Notes under the pieces: generated by a model
Databases searched by the model: none
What the model was told of the DNA's origin: nothing
What the model saw: the letters and a program-made list of their open reading frames with translations, nothing else
Part shown: positions 7,389 to 15,100 of the stretch, one piece after another
Layout of the letters: each line of letters begins with the position of its first letter
How positions within the stretch are numbered: position 1 is the stretch's first letter
Made by a program: the position numbers and the translations under genes
NCBI GenBank assembly: GCA_964602475.1
Contig: CAZRRN010000050.1
Span: 1-20,406 of the forward strand
DNA: 20,406 nucleotides
Reading direction: 5' to 3'
Origin: SZUA-448 sp964602475
GTDB taxonomy: Bacteria > Bacillota > Clostridia > Lachnospirales > Lachnospiraceae

Positions 7389-8339
7389 CTATTGCGGAAG
7401 CAGCGCCTCGAGCTCTTTGAGAGTCGTAATCTCATTGACCGAGGCTCTGAGACGTGCCGAATTTGGAATGCCGGCTGTATACCATGCCACATGTTTGCGC
7501 ATTTCCTGAATTGCGGTATATTCACCCTTGTATGCACACAGACTGGAAGCATGTAAAAGAATCATTGCCCTGCGTTCCTGCCAACCGGGCGGTTCCTGGC
7601 TGCTGCCATCCCTCAGATATGCATTTATTTGTGCAAAGATCCATGGATTCCCACGCGCTGCACGTCCCACCATAATCAGATCACAGTGCGTTTCATCAAG
7701 CATCCTTGCTGCTTCCTTCGGACCTGTAATATCCCCGTTTCCGATGACCGGAACAGAAAGCTTTTCTTTAACCTGACGGATCACATCCCAGTCAGCCTGC
7801 CCGCTGTAATACTGTTCCCGGGTTCTTCCGTGTACTGCTACGGCTGCCGCACCGGATTCCTGTGCAATATATGCCGCTTCCGGTGCCGAACACTCACCGT
7901 TTCGAAAGCCCTTTCGTAATTTCACTGTAACAGGTTTTCTGATTGCACCGGCAACTGCAGAAACAATTTCACCGATTCTCTTCGGATTCTTCATCAGGGC
8001 AGAGCCTTCTCCGTTATTCACAATCTTCGGAACCGGACACCCCATATTGATATCAAGAATGTCAAATGGTCGTTCTTCAATTCGCTTTGCCATTTCACTC
8101 ATGATATAAGGATCTTCACCAAACAGCTGCAGCGCAACCGGATGTTCCTGTTCTCCGATATATAAAAGCTGTTCGGTGTTTTTGCTGTTATAATAAAGTC
8201 CCTTTGCACTGACCATTTCAGTATACAGCAAAGCTGCACCCTGTTCCCGGCAAAGCTCACGAAACGGTGGGTCTGTCACTCCTGCCATTGGTCCTAGCGC
8301 ACAGCTTCCGTTAATCTCAATCGTTCCTATCTTTAACAT
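7389..8339 (-). CDS. dusB: tRNA-dihydrouridine synthase, DusB/NifR3 type
   Basis: This 316-residue flavoenzyme reduces specific uridines in tRNA to dihydrouridine using FMN and NADPH. The N-terminal FMN-binding stretch LGPMAGVTDPPFR is at residues 15-27. The catalytic cysteine is C101 in DINMGCPVPKIVNNGEGSALM. HGRTREQYYSG and PVIGNGDI are further conserved barrel motifs, and MVGRAARGNPWIF binds the flavin phosphate. Length and motifs fit the NifR3/DusB subgroup. The start ATG at 8339 is backed by GAGGAAA at 8343-8349. It is the last gene of an operon: coaX ends only 27 bp upstream. The dus-coaX link is physical here; no functional coupling is implied by the sequence. Confidence 0.95.
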   Translation of the reverse strand: MLKIGTIEINGSCALGPMAGVTDPPFRELCREQGAALLYTEMVSAKGLYYNSKNTEQLLYIGEQEHPVALQLFGEDPYIMSEMAKRIEERPFDILDINMGCPVPKIVNNGEGSALMKNPKRIGEIVSAVAGAIRKPVTVKLRKGFRNGECSAPEAAYIAQESGAAAVAVHGRTREQYYSGQADWDVIRQVKEKLSVPVIGNGDITGPKEAARMLDETHCDLIMVGRAARGNPWIFAQINAYLRDGSSQEPPGWQERRAMILLHASSLCAYKGEYTAIQEMRKHVAWYTAGIPNSARLRASVNEITTLKELEALLPQ

Positions 8340-8366
8340 TAGTTTCCTCGTTTCGGAGCAGTTTCA

Positions 8367-9137
8367 TTATTCTTTGTTTTTATGGTAAATCAGCCGCAGT
8401 CCTTTCAATGTAAGCTCAGGATCATAGGTATCAATCAATTTGATTTCCTTAGAAAGCATCTGCCCGAGTCCTCCGGTTGCAACCACCTTCATCTGTTCAA
8501 GCCCGGCTTCCTCTCGTACCTTCCTTATAATGTATTCCGTCTGCCCGATATATCCGTATACCAATCCTGCCTGCATGCTGGTAATCGTATCCTTTGCCAG
8601 AATCGAATCCGGCTTTTCTATTTCTATCTCCGGAAGCCGTGCTGTCTCATTCCAGAGCGCATTTGCACAAATCAAAATCCCGGGTGCCGTAATCCCTGCA
8701 ACAAAACACCCCTGTTCGGATATAAGATCATAGGTGGTTGCGGTTCCGAAGTCAATCACAAGAACCGGTCCTCCATACTGCGCGTAAGCTGCAACCGCAT
8801 CCACGATTCGGTCAGCTCCGATTTCTTTGGGATTGGCAACCGAAACACGGATTCCCGTTCTGGTTCCTGTCCCAACCAGTATCGGAGTACGGTGAAGATA
8901 CCTTCGGATTCCTTCGTTCAGCTGTCGCATAATGGTCGGAACCACTGAAGAAATAATAACATCTTCGATTTTGTCTGGCGTGATTTTCTTCACCGACAGA
9001 AGATTTATAAGCATCAGCCCATATTCATCTGCAGTACGCTGAATCTTTGTTGTCATTGTGAATTGTGCCCGGAGTTCTTCGCCGTTAAATATGCCAAAGG
9101 TCAGATTGGTATTTCCTACGTCTACAGCCAGCAGCAT
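8367..9137 (-). CDS. coaX: Type III pantothenate kinase
   Basis: The 256-residue enzyme phosphorylates pantothenate in the first step of coenzyme A synthesis. It belongs to the ASKHA fold. The phosphate-1 motif AVDVGNTN is at residues 4-11, GADR with the catalytic aspartate D109 is at 107-110, and the second phosphate motif VIDFGTATTYD is at 127-137. CoaX-type enzymes are known to need a monovalent cation and to be insensitive to CoA feedback, unlike CoaA. The start ATG at 9137 follows AAAGGAGA at 9143-9150. It sits in the middle of a three-gene operon: 16 bp after the small unknown gene and 27 bp before dusB. Confidence 0.96.
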   Translation of the reverse strand: MLLAVDVGNTNLTFGIFNGEELRAQFTMTTKIQRTADEYGLMLINLLSVKKITPDKIEDVIISSVVPTIMRQLNEGIRRYLHRTPILVGTGTRTGIRVSVANPKEIGADRIVDAVAAYAQYGGPVLVIDFGTATTYDLISEQGCFVAGITAPGILICANALWNETARLPEIEIEKPDSILAKDTITSMQAGLVYGYIGQTEYIIRKVREEAGLEQMKVVATGGLGQMLSKEIKLIDTYDPELTLKGLRLIYHKNKE

Positions 9138-9153
9138 TCTGTTCTCCTTTCAC

Positions 9154-9483
9154 TCAGTCATCCGATTTCGCATGGAGCAGGATGTTATGATACAGTTCCA
9201 CAGAACGCAGAAGCTCACCCTTCATTGTTTGCATCTGTTTGATTTTCAGCCCGCTTCCGATCTCATCAAAGCTTAGGTCTCCCGGTTCTGCTTCCACGCG
9301 GATAATCAGATTGCCGTCCGGTTTGAATTCGAGCGTCAGTATACCTCCGATTTCCTCCGTATAAGTTACGCAGAGAACCTTCAGTTCCTTTTTTACTTCC
9401 TCCGGAAGCCCATTGTATTCTGGGTTCAGATAATATTTCTTCTTATATGCGCTGCTTCCGCACAGAACAGTATTTTCGCTCAT
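9154..9483 (-). CDS. Small conserved protein of unknown function (DUF6145-like)
   Basis: This 109-residue soluble protein has no signal or membrane segment. It begins MSENTVLCGSSAYKKKYYLNP and contains VLCVTYTEEIGGILTLEF (residues 37-54), then GDLSFDEIGSGLKIKQMQ. The pattern resembles from memory the Lachnospiraceae family DUF6145, for which I know no function. The start ATG at 9483 has a GAAGG site about 5 nt away (9489-9493). It is the first gene of the operon with coaX and dusB, with 16 bp to coaX. The upstream terminator at 9549-9580 leaves only about 65 bp for its promoter; I see only weak candidates there (TATAGA near 9510). Confidence 0.82.
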   Translation of the reverse strand: MSENTVLCGSSAYKKKYYLNPEYNGLPEEVKKELKVLCVTYTEEIGGILTLEFKPDGNLIIRVEAEPGDLSFDEIGSGLKIKQMQTMKGELLRSVELYHNILLHAKSDD

Positions 9484-9548
9484 TTCTGCCTTCTTTCTGC
9501 CTGCTACGGCATCTATAAATAAGGTGATGAATCGGTTATAAACAAAAA

Positions 9549-9580
9549 TACAGGGCGGTCTGTCTCCAAACCGTCCTGTA
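9549..9580 (-). terminator. Rho-independent terminator of the LiaF-like gene
   Basis: An 11-bp stem (9549-9559 with 9570-9580; one G-T pair) with a 10-nt loop lies about 20 bp past the stop at 9600. On the minus strand it is followed by TTTTTGTTTAT. Confidence 0.85.
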
Positions 9581-9599
9581 ATGTCTTACGGTTATTCAG

Positions 9600-10577
9600 T
9601 TATTTTACTTCAATTCCACCTAAAATACAAGAGCCGTTAATGATGACCGTAGGTGTCAACTCGTTCGCACCCGCCGGCGTCCTGGTGTTATTCTCTATGC
9701 CGCCAAGAACCGGGGTTCCGTTCACCACTGTTCTGACGTAGTTCGGCATCAGGATATCCACGCCGCCGAGAACACTCTTTACTTCGACAGTTACCTGTCC
9801 GCTGATGATTGCATTTCTCAGATCCAGTTCCACTGCACCGAGGCAGGCCGACAGCATTGCGCCGCGGAATACCTCTCCGTCATAACGAATTTCTCTGGAA
9901 GAAAGCACGGCAGTACATACACAGGTTCCCCTGTTCTTATCAGCTCCGCTATATGCACTGCCTCGATTAAAATTTGCATTGTTACCGTTATTTCCGTCGC
10001 TGTTGCTCATATTAACATCATTGGTATCATAGGTGTTCGTATTCGGATTATAGGTATAGGCTGTCTGGTTTGCATTGTTCTGTCCCGCAGCAAAACCTGC
10101 TCCGCCATTTGCACCTGCGGTTCCGCCCTGTCCTCCCTGTCCTCCGGCAAATCCGCCTCTTCCCGGCTGTCCCGGCTGTCCCTGTCCGTTATTGTATTGA
10201 TTCTGGTTTCCATTGTTCTGATACCGGTTTGTGCCACAGAACTCATCCATTTTCTTACGAAACGGCTCTCCGATAATCAGATTCAGTCCGATAATTACAA
10301 GAATCACGGCGATCAGTGTCGGTGCAAACATACCCCAGCTGATCCAGTCCTGTGCACAGCACAGAAGCAGGATACCGATTCCGAGTCCAATGATAAACGG
10401 GGTTCGGTTTCCATTGGCATTCACAATACCGACAAGGCAGGGGACAATGATAAATACGGTCCACCAGCCATCAAAAAACAGGCTGAACGGAACGATCCCG
10501 ACTGCTCTTCCAACAATAAACAGACCAATCAGTATAAGAATTGCGCCCGTAATAATTGCTGTATTATTTCTCTTCAT
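9600..10577 (-). CDS. LiaF-like four-helix membrane protein with Gly/Asn-rich linker
   Basis: The 325-residue protein has four predicted membrane helices (about residues 7-28, 36-55, 59-76, 84-103), a low-complexity linker of about 100 residues rich in Gly, Asn and Gln (about 116-215, with collagen-like runs such as GQGQPGQPGRGG), and a C-terminal repetitive beta domain with CLGAVELDLRNA, SVLGGVDILMP and PVLGGIEN. The helix bundle and the LGG-repeat domain match the LiaI/LiaF-like, cell wall-active antibiotic response family. No LiaRS partner lies nearby. I set the start at ATG 10577, 6 nt after GGAG (10584-10587). An in-frame ATG at 10685 lacks a ribosome binding site and would add residues encoded by the structured leader, so I reject it. 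The gene has its own promoter and terminator. Function in envelope stress is inference. Confidence 0.85.
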   Translation of the reverse strand: MKRNNTAIITGAILILIGLFIVGRAVGIVPFSLFFDGWWTVFIIVPCLVGIVNANGNRTPFIIGLGIGILLLCCAQDWISWGMFAPTLIAVILVIIGLNLIIGEPFRKKMDEFCGTNRYQNNGNQNQYNNGQGQPGQPGRGGFAGGQGGQGGTAGANGGAGFAAGQNNANQTAYTYNPNTNTYDTNDVNMSNSDGNNGNNANFNRGSAYSGADKNRGTCVCTAVLSSREIRYDGEVFRGAMLSACLGAVELDLRNAIISGQVTVEVKSVLGGVDILMPNYVRTVVNGTPVLGGIENNTRTPAGANELTPTVIINGSCILGGIEVK

Positions 10578-10579
10578 AT

Positions 10580-10686
10580 TAATCTCCATTTCTGCGCGGC
10601 TTTTTGCGCATAACAGACTTTGTGTCAAGCACCGCGCAGGCACAAATCTGCGTGTAAAAGGTTCGTCTTTTACACTAATCTCCATT
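10580..10686. repeat. 11-bp direct repeats bounding an 85-bp structured element
   Basis: TAATCTCCATT occurs at 10580-10590 and again, identical, at 10676-10686, 96 bp apart. The downstream copy contains the ribosome binding site of the LiaF-like gene. The interval 10591-10675 is filled by the hairpin and pseudoknot described separately, whose ends abut the repeats. This suggests either a small inserted palindromic element with a target duplication or a tandem segmental duplication; I cannot decide which from one copy. Confidence 0.6.
10591..10675 (-). promoter_or_regulatory. Structured leader element: hairpin plus potential H-type pseudoknot
   Basis: On the minus strand, read 5' to 3', there is a perfect 9-bp hairpin (10667-10675 with 10652-10660, loop ACGAAC). 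It is followed by a 10-bp stem with one bulge (10641-10650 with 10614-10624). The loop of that stem holds CTGCGCGG (10632-10639), which pairs perfectly with CCGCGCAG (10592-10599) downstream, giving H-type pseudoknot topology. That last strand lies about 4 nt before the ribosome binding site region. A competing local hairpin (TGCGC 10606-10610 with GCGCA 10593-10597) would exclude the pseudoknot. It could be a cis-regulatory RNA or a mobile palindromic repeat. No known riboswitch class was recognised. Confidence 0.55.
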
Positions 10687-10808
10687 CCGAAGCGTTATCG
10701 CAAAACACATCTTCCGTTAACCATTCCGGTTACCGTTATACAGCCCGCTGTTGCCGGTGACGCTTCGGTGCCTTCGCAGTCTGCTGTTTTTTGCAATGCT
10801 TTGTGTTT
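10687..10808 (-). promoter_or_regulatory. Upstream half of the structured leader: junction-like fold
   Basis: A perfect 9-bp stem (10760-10768 with 10687-10695, CCGAAGCGT/ACGCTTCGG) encloses two small hairpins: 10732-10758 (4-bp outer and 4-bp inner stems) and 10719-10731 (AACC/GGTT). The enclosed TGTGTTT (10703-10709) can also pair with AAACACA (10802-10808) near the predicted transcript 5' end, a crossing interaction. The pieces are short apart from the 9-bp stem, so the fold is a hypothesis. Confidence 0.4.
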
Positions 10809-10820
10809 CAATCTACCCAT

Positions 10821-10849
10821 ATGATAACCGCACAATGCCCGAAATGCAA
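10821..10849 (-). promoter_or_regulatory. Promoter of the LiaF-like gene
   Basis: On the minus strand, TTGCAT (10844-10849) and TATCAT (10821-10826, 5 of 6) are spaced by 17 bp. It lies directly between the argF terminator and the structured leader and predicts a transcript starting near 10814, giving a leader of about 237 nt. Confidence 0.55.
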
Positions 10850-10863
10850 GTTAGAATAAGATT

Positions 10864-10894
10864 AGAAAAGGCTGAGCAAATCTCAGCCTTTTCT
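10864..10894 (-). terminator. Rho-independent terminator of argF
   Basis: A perfect 13-bp stem (10864-10876 with 10882-10894, AGAAAAGGCTGAG/CTCAGCCTTTTCT) has a 5-nt loop, with a T-rich run on the minus strand. It lies about 30 bp past the argF stop. Confidence 0.88.
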
Positions 10895-10922
10895 TAAGAA
10901 AATATTATTAATTTTACAAAGC

Positions 10923-11879
10923 TTAAAGGTTCTCTGTCTGGTTGCCAAGCGTTGCGACCATAACCGCTTTTATTGTATGCATCCTGTTCTCCGCTTCATC
11001 AAATATCACTTCTGCGTGTTTTTCAAAGGTTTCTTCGGTTACTTCCTTTCCTTTAATTGCAGGCAGACAGTGCAGCAGGATTGTGGAAGCTTTCCCTGTC
11101 TTCTTCATCAGCGCTTCATTCACCTGATAGGGCTGTAAAAGCGCAATCCTCTCTGCCGCCTTCTCTTCCTCTCCCATAGAATACCACACATCGGTATACA
11201 GCGCATCTGCATCCTTTACTGCATTCAAATCCTCCGAAATCTCTATGACAGAACCGGAAGCCTTAGCATATTCTTTACAGATATCAAGAAGCTCCCTGGA
11301 AGGCCAGAGGCTCTTCGGCGCAAGAATTGTAAAATTAATTCCCATCTTCGAGCATCCAATCATCAGGCTGTTCGCCATATTAAAACGTCCGTCTCCCACA
11401 AAGACAAGCTTCAGACCCTTCAGCTTACCGAATTGTTCTTTTAAGGTAAGAAAATCCGCAAGAATCTGCGTCGGATGATATTCGTCTGTCAGCCCGTTCC
11501 AAACCGGAATCCCGCTGTATTTTGCAAGCTTTTCTACCGTCTCCTGCTTAAAGCCACGGAATTCAATTCCGTCAAACATCCTTCCGAGAACCCTCGCTGT
11601 ATCCTCAACGCTTTCTTTATGACCAAGCTGTATTTCGTTGTTGCTCAGGTATTCCGGATGTCCTCCCTCATCGACACAGCCGATGGTAAAGGAACAACGC
11701 GTCCGAGTCGAAGGCTTTTCAAAAATAAGTGCAACATTTTTACCTTTCAGGCTGGTTCCGGTGATTCCCTGCTTTTTCTTTGTTTTCAGCTCCACCGCCA
11801 GATCCAGCAGATACATGATTTCTTCGGGTGTAAAATCCTTTAGGGTCAGAAATGACCGTCCTTTTAAGCTGATCTTCAT
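10923..11879 (-). CDS. argF: Ornithine carbamoyltransferase
   Basis: The 318-residue cytoplasmic enzyme makes citrulline from ornithine and carbamoyl phosphate in arginine synthesis. The carbamoyl-phosphate site KPSTRTRCSF has S57-T58-R59-T60-R61, and HPTQ is at 135-138. The ornithine-binding part shows N167 in GDGRFNM, D230 and SMG at 234-236, and the catalytic HCLP is at 270-273. The first N of the usual RNNM motif is F166, while the ligand-contacting N167 is kept. The start ATG at 11879 follows GGAGG at 11887-11891. A biosynthetic role fits the ArgR-type box upstream and the absence of arcA/arcC neighbours, so argF is preferred over the catabolic arcB. Other arg genes are not in this window. 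Confidence 0.95.
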   Translation of the reverse strand: MKISLKGRSFLTLKDFTPEEIMYLLDLAVELKTKKKQGITGTSLKGKNVALIFEKPSTRTRCSFTIGCVDEGGHPEYLSNNEIQLGHKESVEDTARVLGRMFDGIEFRGFKQETVEKLAKYSGIPVWNGLTDEYHPTQILADFLTLKEQFGKLKGLKLVFVGDGRFNMANSLMIGCSKMGINFTILAPKSLWPSRELLDICKEYAKASGSVIEISEDLNAVKDADALYTDVWYSMGEEEKAAERIALLQPYQVNEALMKKTGKASTILLHCLPAIKGKEVTEETFEKHAEVIFDEAENRMHTIKAVMVATLGNQTENL

Positions 11880-11921
11880 GATTCCGCCTCCATCTAATTA
11901 TTATACATATTCACGTAATAT

Positions 11922-11939
11922 AATGCATATATATTCATT
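11922..11939 (-). promoter_or_regulatory. ARG box (ArgR/AhrC operator) upstream of argF
   Basis: The minus-strand 18-mer here, AATGAATATATATGCATT, matches 14 of 18 positions of the Bacillus ARG box CATGAATAAAAATKCAAK, including both TGAAT and TGCA half-site cores. A weaker half-site with GTGAAT lies at about 11898-11915. A TATAAT at 11900-11905 is a plausible -10, but no good -35 is seen and the resulting leader would be only about 13 nt; TATATT at 11917-11922 is an alternative. Repression of argF by arginine is the expected outcome. Confidence 0.6.
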
Positions 11940-12068
11940 AAAAGTGTATTAATATACGACTAATTATATACAATGTACGCCGCTTTGTCAACTTCTATTT
12001 TTAGGAACCATTTCTTTATATAGAGAATCCCGTTGTACTGGCAGCTTTTGCTCTTCTGCTTATTCCAC

Positions 12069-12111
12069 AGGTATTTATAAGGTTCCATATATTAAATATC
12101 TATAAATCCCT
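12069..12111 (+). promoter_or_regulatory. Inverted repeat upstream of the RND exporter promoter
   Basis: AGGTATTTATA (12069-12079) and the complement of AGGGATTTATA (12101-12111) form an 11-bp inverted repeat with one mismatch and a 21-bp AT-rich spacer, ending at the -35 box. The rest of the gap between argF and the exporter (11940-12068) is AT-rich and holds nothing I can identify. A regulator-binding role is inference. Confidence 0.35.
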
Positions 12112-12139
12112 TGCATCCATAGATTGAACGAATTATAAT
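12111..12139 (+). promoter_or_regulatory. Promoter of the RND exporter
   Basis: TTGCAT (12111-12116) and a perfect TATAAT (12134-12139) are separated by 17 bp. The predicted start near 12146 gives a leader of about 52 nt. Confidence 0.7.
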
Positions 12140-12142
12140 ACC

Positions 12143-12181
12143 GTTACTGTAACAAACCTGTCAATCTGATATTTTTACAGT
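12143..12181 (+). promoter_or_regulatory. Candidate repressor operator over the RND transcription start
   Basis: GTTACTGTAAC (12143-12153) is a perfect 11-bp palindrome lying on the predicted transcription start. Half of it (ACTGTAA, 12146-12152) recurs inverted as TTACAGT at 12175-12181. Such TTAC-N-GTAA palindromes are typical of TetR/MarR-type operators that control efflux genes. No regulator gene is adjacent, so the repressor would be encoded elsewhere. The role is inference from position and symmetry. Confidence 0.45.
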
Positions 12182-12197
12182 ATGAAATGGAGGAACA

Positions 12198-15100
12198 ATG
12201 TCAAAATTCAGTGTTAAAAAGCCTATTACGGTGTTTGTCGCCGTTCTCTTGATTCTTATTTTAGGAGTTGTGTCTTTTACCAAAATGCAGACCGACCTGC
12301 TACCGAAGCTCGATCTGCCCTATGCCGTTGTCATGACCACCTATATCGGTGCCAGTCCCGAGGAGGTTGAGTCTGTAGTAACCCGCCCGGTGGAACAGTC
12401 CATGGCAACCATCAGCAACATTAAAAATATCAGCTCCGTATCACAGGAAAATGTATCCCTTGTTATTCTTGAATTCAACACCGGTACCGATATGGGAGAA
12501 ATCAGTCTGGATCTCAGGGAAAGCCTTGACCTTCTGGAAGCCGCATGGAACAGCGACATGATTGGTACTCCCATGATTATCAAGATCAACCCCGATATGC
12601 TTCCGGTCATGGTAGCCGCCGTCAATGTAGACGGTATGAACAACACCGAGGTCACCGCTTATCTTGAAAATGAACTGCTCGCCCGAATAGAAAGTATTGA
12701 AGGTGTTGCAAGTGTCACAGTCAGCGGCGAAGTCAAACAACAAATCAATGTTGTTCTGAGTGACGAAAAGCTGACCGCTGTCGGTCAGAAATTAAGCGAT
12801 AAGATATCCGAACAGTTTTCCGATGCCTCAGCACAGCTGCTAAGTGCACAGAATCAGCTGAAGGACGGTCGTACGGATCTGGAAGCCCAGAAGGAACAAC
12901 TTACCTCCGGCTTTCATACTGCAGAAGAGGAGCTGACTGCCGCCAAAGAAGCTCTGGATGTAAAAGAAAACGAACTTCTGACAAATAAAGCAACACTGAC
13001 AGAGCAGAAGGAAGAGCTTCTGTTAACAAAAAACTCTGTCAATGATGCATTGAAGACCCTCAGTGAAACTGAGGCGCAGCTGCTTTTACTTGAAAAACAG
13101 TCTGATGAGACAAAGGCACAGCTTGATACAGCAAAACAGGAGCTTTACAGCGCAGAAGCCGAGCTGGCTGCTTCCAGAACCGAGCTGGAACAAGGAATAG
13201 AAGATATTAAAAATAATTCTCAACTGGATGAGGACGGGAAGGAGACCGCTCTGGTTCCCCTGCAGGAAGCGCTGAAGCAGCTTGCTGAACGTGAGACACA
13301 GCTTGCCGATTCCAAGCTGTTATATGCAGCTCAGGAAGAGAGTTATCTTTCCGCAAAAGCTGCAACAGAAGCTGCAAGGGCAGAGTTTGATGCCTCCAAA
13401 GAGGAGCTGACTGCCAACCGTACCGAGATCAATAGCGGGCTGGCTGCTCTGAATACCTCTCTACTTGCTATAGAAGAAGGAACCGCCTTGATTGAAGACT
13501 CAAGGACTTCTTTGGCTGAAAAGGAAAGTGAGCTGAACGACCAGAAAACGGCAGCGACCTCCGGACTCTCCGAAGCAGAAACCGAGTTAATAAAAGGAGA
13601 GGAAGAGCTTGCTGTACAGACCTCAGCACTTGAGGCCGCACAAGCTGCCGCACTGCAGGCTGCAGACCTTGGAAGCGTTCTTACATCAGAGCTGATTTCC
13701 GGACTTCTAGCAGCTCAGAATTTCTCCATGCCAGCCGGCTACATCACAGAAGACGGCTTTGACTATCTGATTCGCGTCGGTGATGATATCTCTGATCTGA
13801 CTGAGCTGCAGAAGCTGGTACTTTTTGACCCCGGTCTGGAAGGTGTCAGCCCCATCTGTCTGTCGGATGTCGCAGATGTCTTTCTGACGGATAATTCTCT
13901 TGAAACCTATGCAAAGGTTAACGGAAATGATGGTCTTCTTCTCTCTATGGAGAAACAGACCTCTTATTCTACTGCTGAGGTATCGGATTCCATCCACGAA
14001 CGCTTCGAGGAAATATCTGCTGAGGATTCCGACTTCCATGTAGCATATCTGATGGATCAGGGTGTTTACATCGATATGGTCATCCAGTCGGTACTTCAGA
14101 ACCTCGGAGCCGGTGCAATTCTTGCCATACTCATTCTTTTCTTCTTCTTAAAGGATCTCCGTCCCACAGCAATCATTGCCACTTCGATTCCGGTCAGTGT
14201 CATCTTTGCCGTGGTACTGATGTATTTCTCCGGCGTTACACTAAATATTATTTCCTTGTCCGGTCTGGCCGTCGGGGTCGGTATGCTGGTGGATAATTCC
14301 ATAGTTGTTATTGAAAATATCTACCGTCTTAGGAGCAAGGGTTATAACCGGGTGCAATCCGCAGTGATTGGTGCCGGTCAGGTCGGCGGAGCAATCACTG
14401 CCTCTACGCTGACCACCGTCTGCGTATTTCTTCCGATTGTCTTTGTAGAGGGATTGACCCGACAGCTGTTCGTAGATATGGCACTCACCATCGCCTATTC
14501 TCTGCTCGCAAGTCTGATTGTCGCACTGACACTTGTCCCGGCAATGGCCTCCGGTATGCTGCTTAAGGTGAAGCCCACCCGACAGCCTCTGCTTGACCGC
14601 TTCCGCAGCTTCTATGAAAAGGCTCTGAACTGGTCCCTTGGACACCGTGCCATTACTCTTTTGATTGTTGTTGTGCTTCTCGTCGGAAGCATTTTCGCCG
14701 CACTTACCCGCGGTACCGCATATCTTCCGGACATGGACAGTCCACAGATTTCAGTATCCATGACAATACCAAAGGATGCAACAACGGAAGAAACCTATGC
14801 CTATATTGATGAAGCAACCTCTCGGATGCTGACCATAGAAGAAATTGATACGGTCGGAGCCATGGTCGGCGGCAGTACCATGAGTACCCTAAGCGGCGGT
14901 TCTTCTGTCTCGATTTACATTATATTGAAAGATGACCGTTCGGCAAGCAGCTTTGAAATCGCTTCTCAGATTAACGAGCTTTGCGCCGACCTGCCATGTG
15001 AGATCAGCGCCTCCGGGTCCTCCATAGATATGAGTTCTCTCGGCGGCAGCGGAATCTCCATTCAGGTTCGTGGAAATGATCTTCAGACATTACAGACTCT

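Noticed and set aside
10578..10685. N-terminal extension of the LiaF-like protein from the ATG at 10685
   Set aside because: There is no good ribosome site before 10685, the added residues are encoded by the hairpin/pseudoknot region, and the ATG at 10577 has GGAG at ideal spacing.
11940..12197. Membrane-fusion protein or regulator gene upstream of the RND exporter
   Set aside because: The interval is AT-rich, has no open frame of useful length, and shows only promoter and repeat signals.
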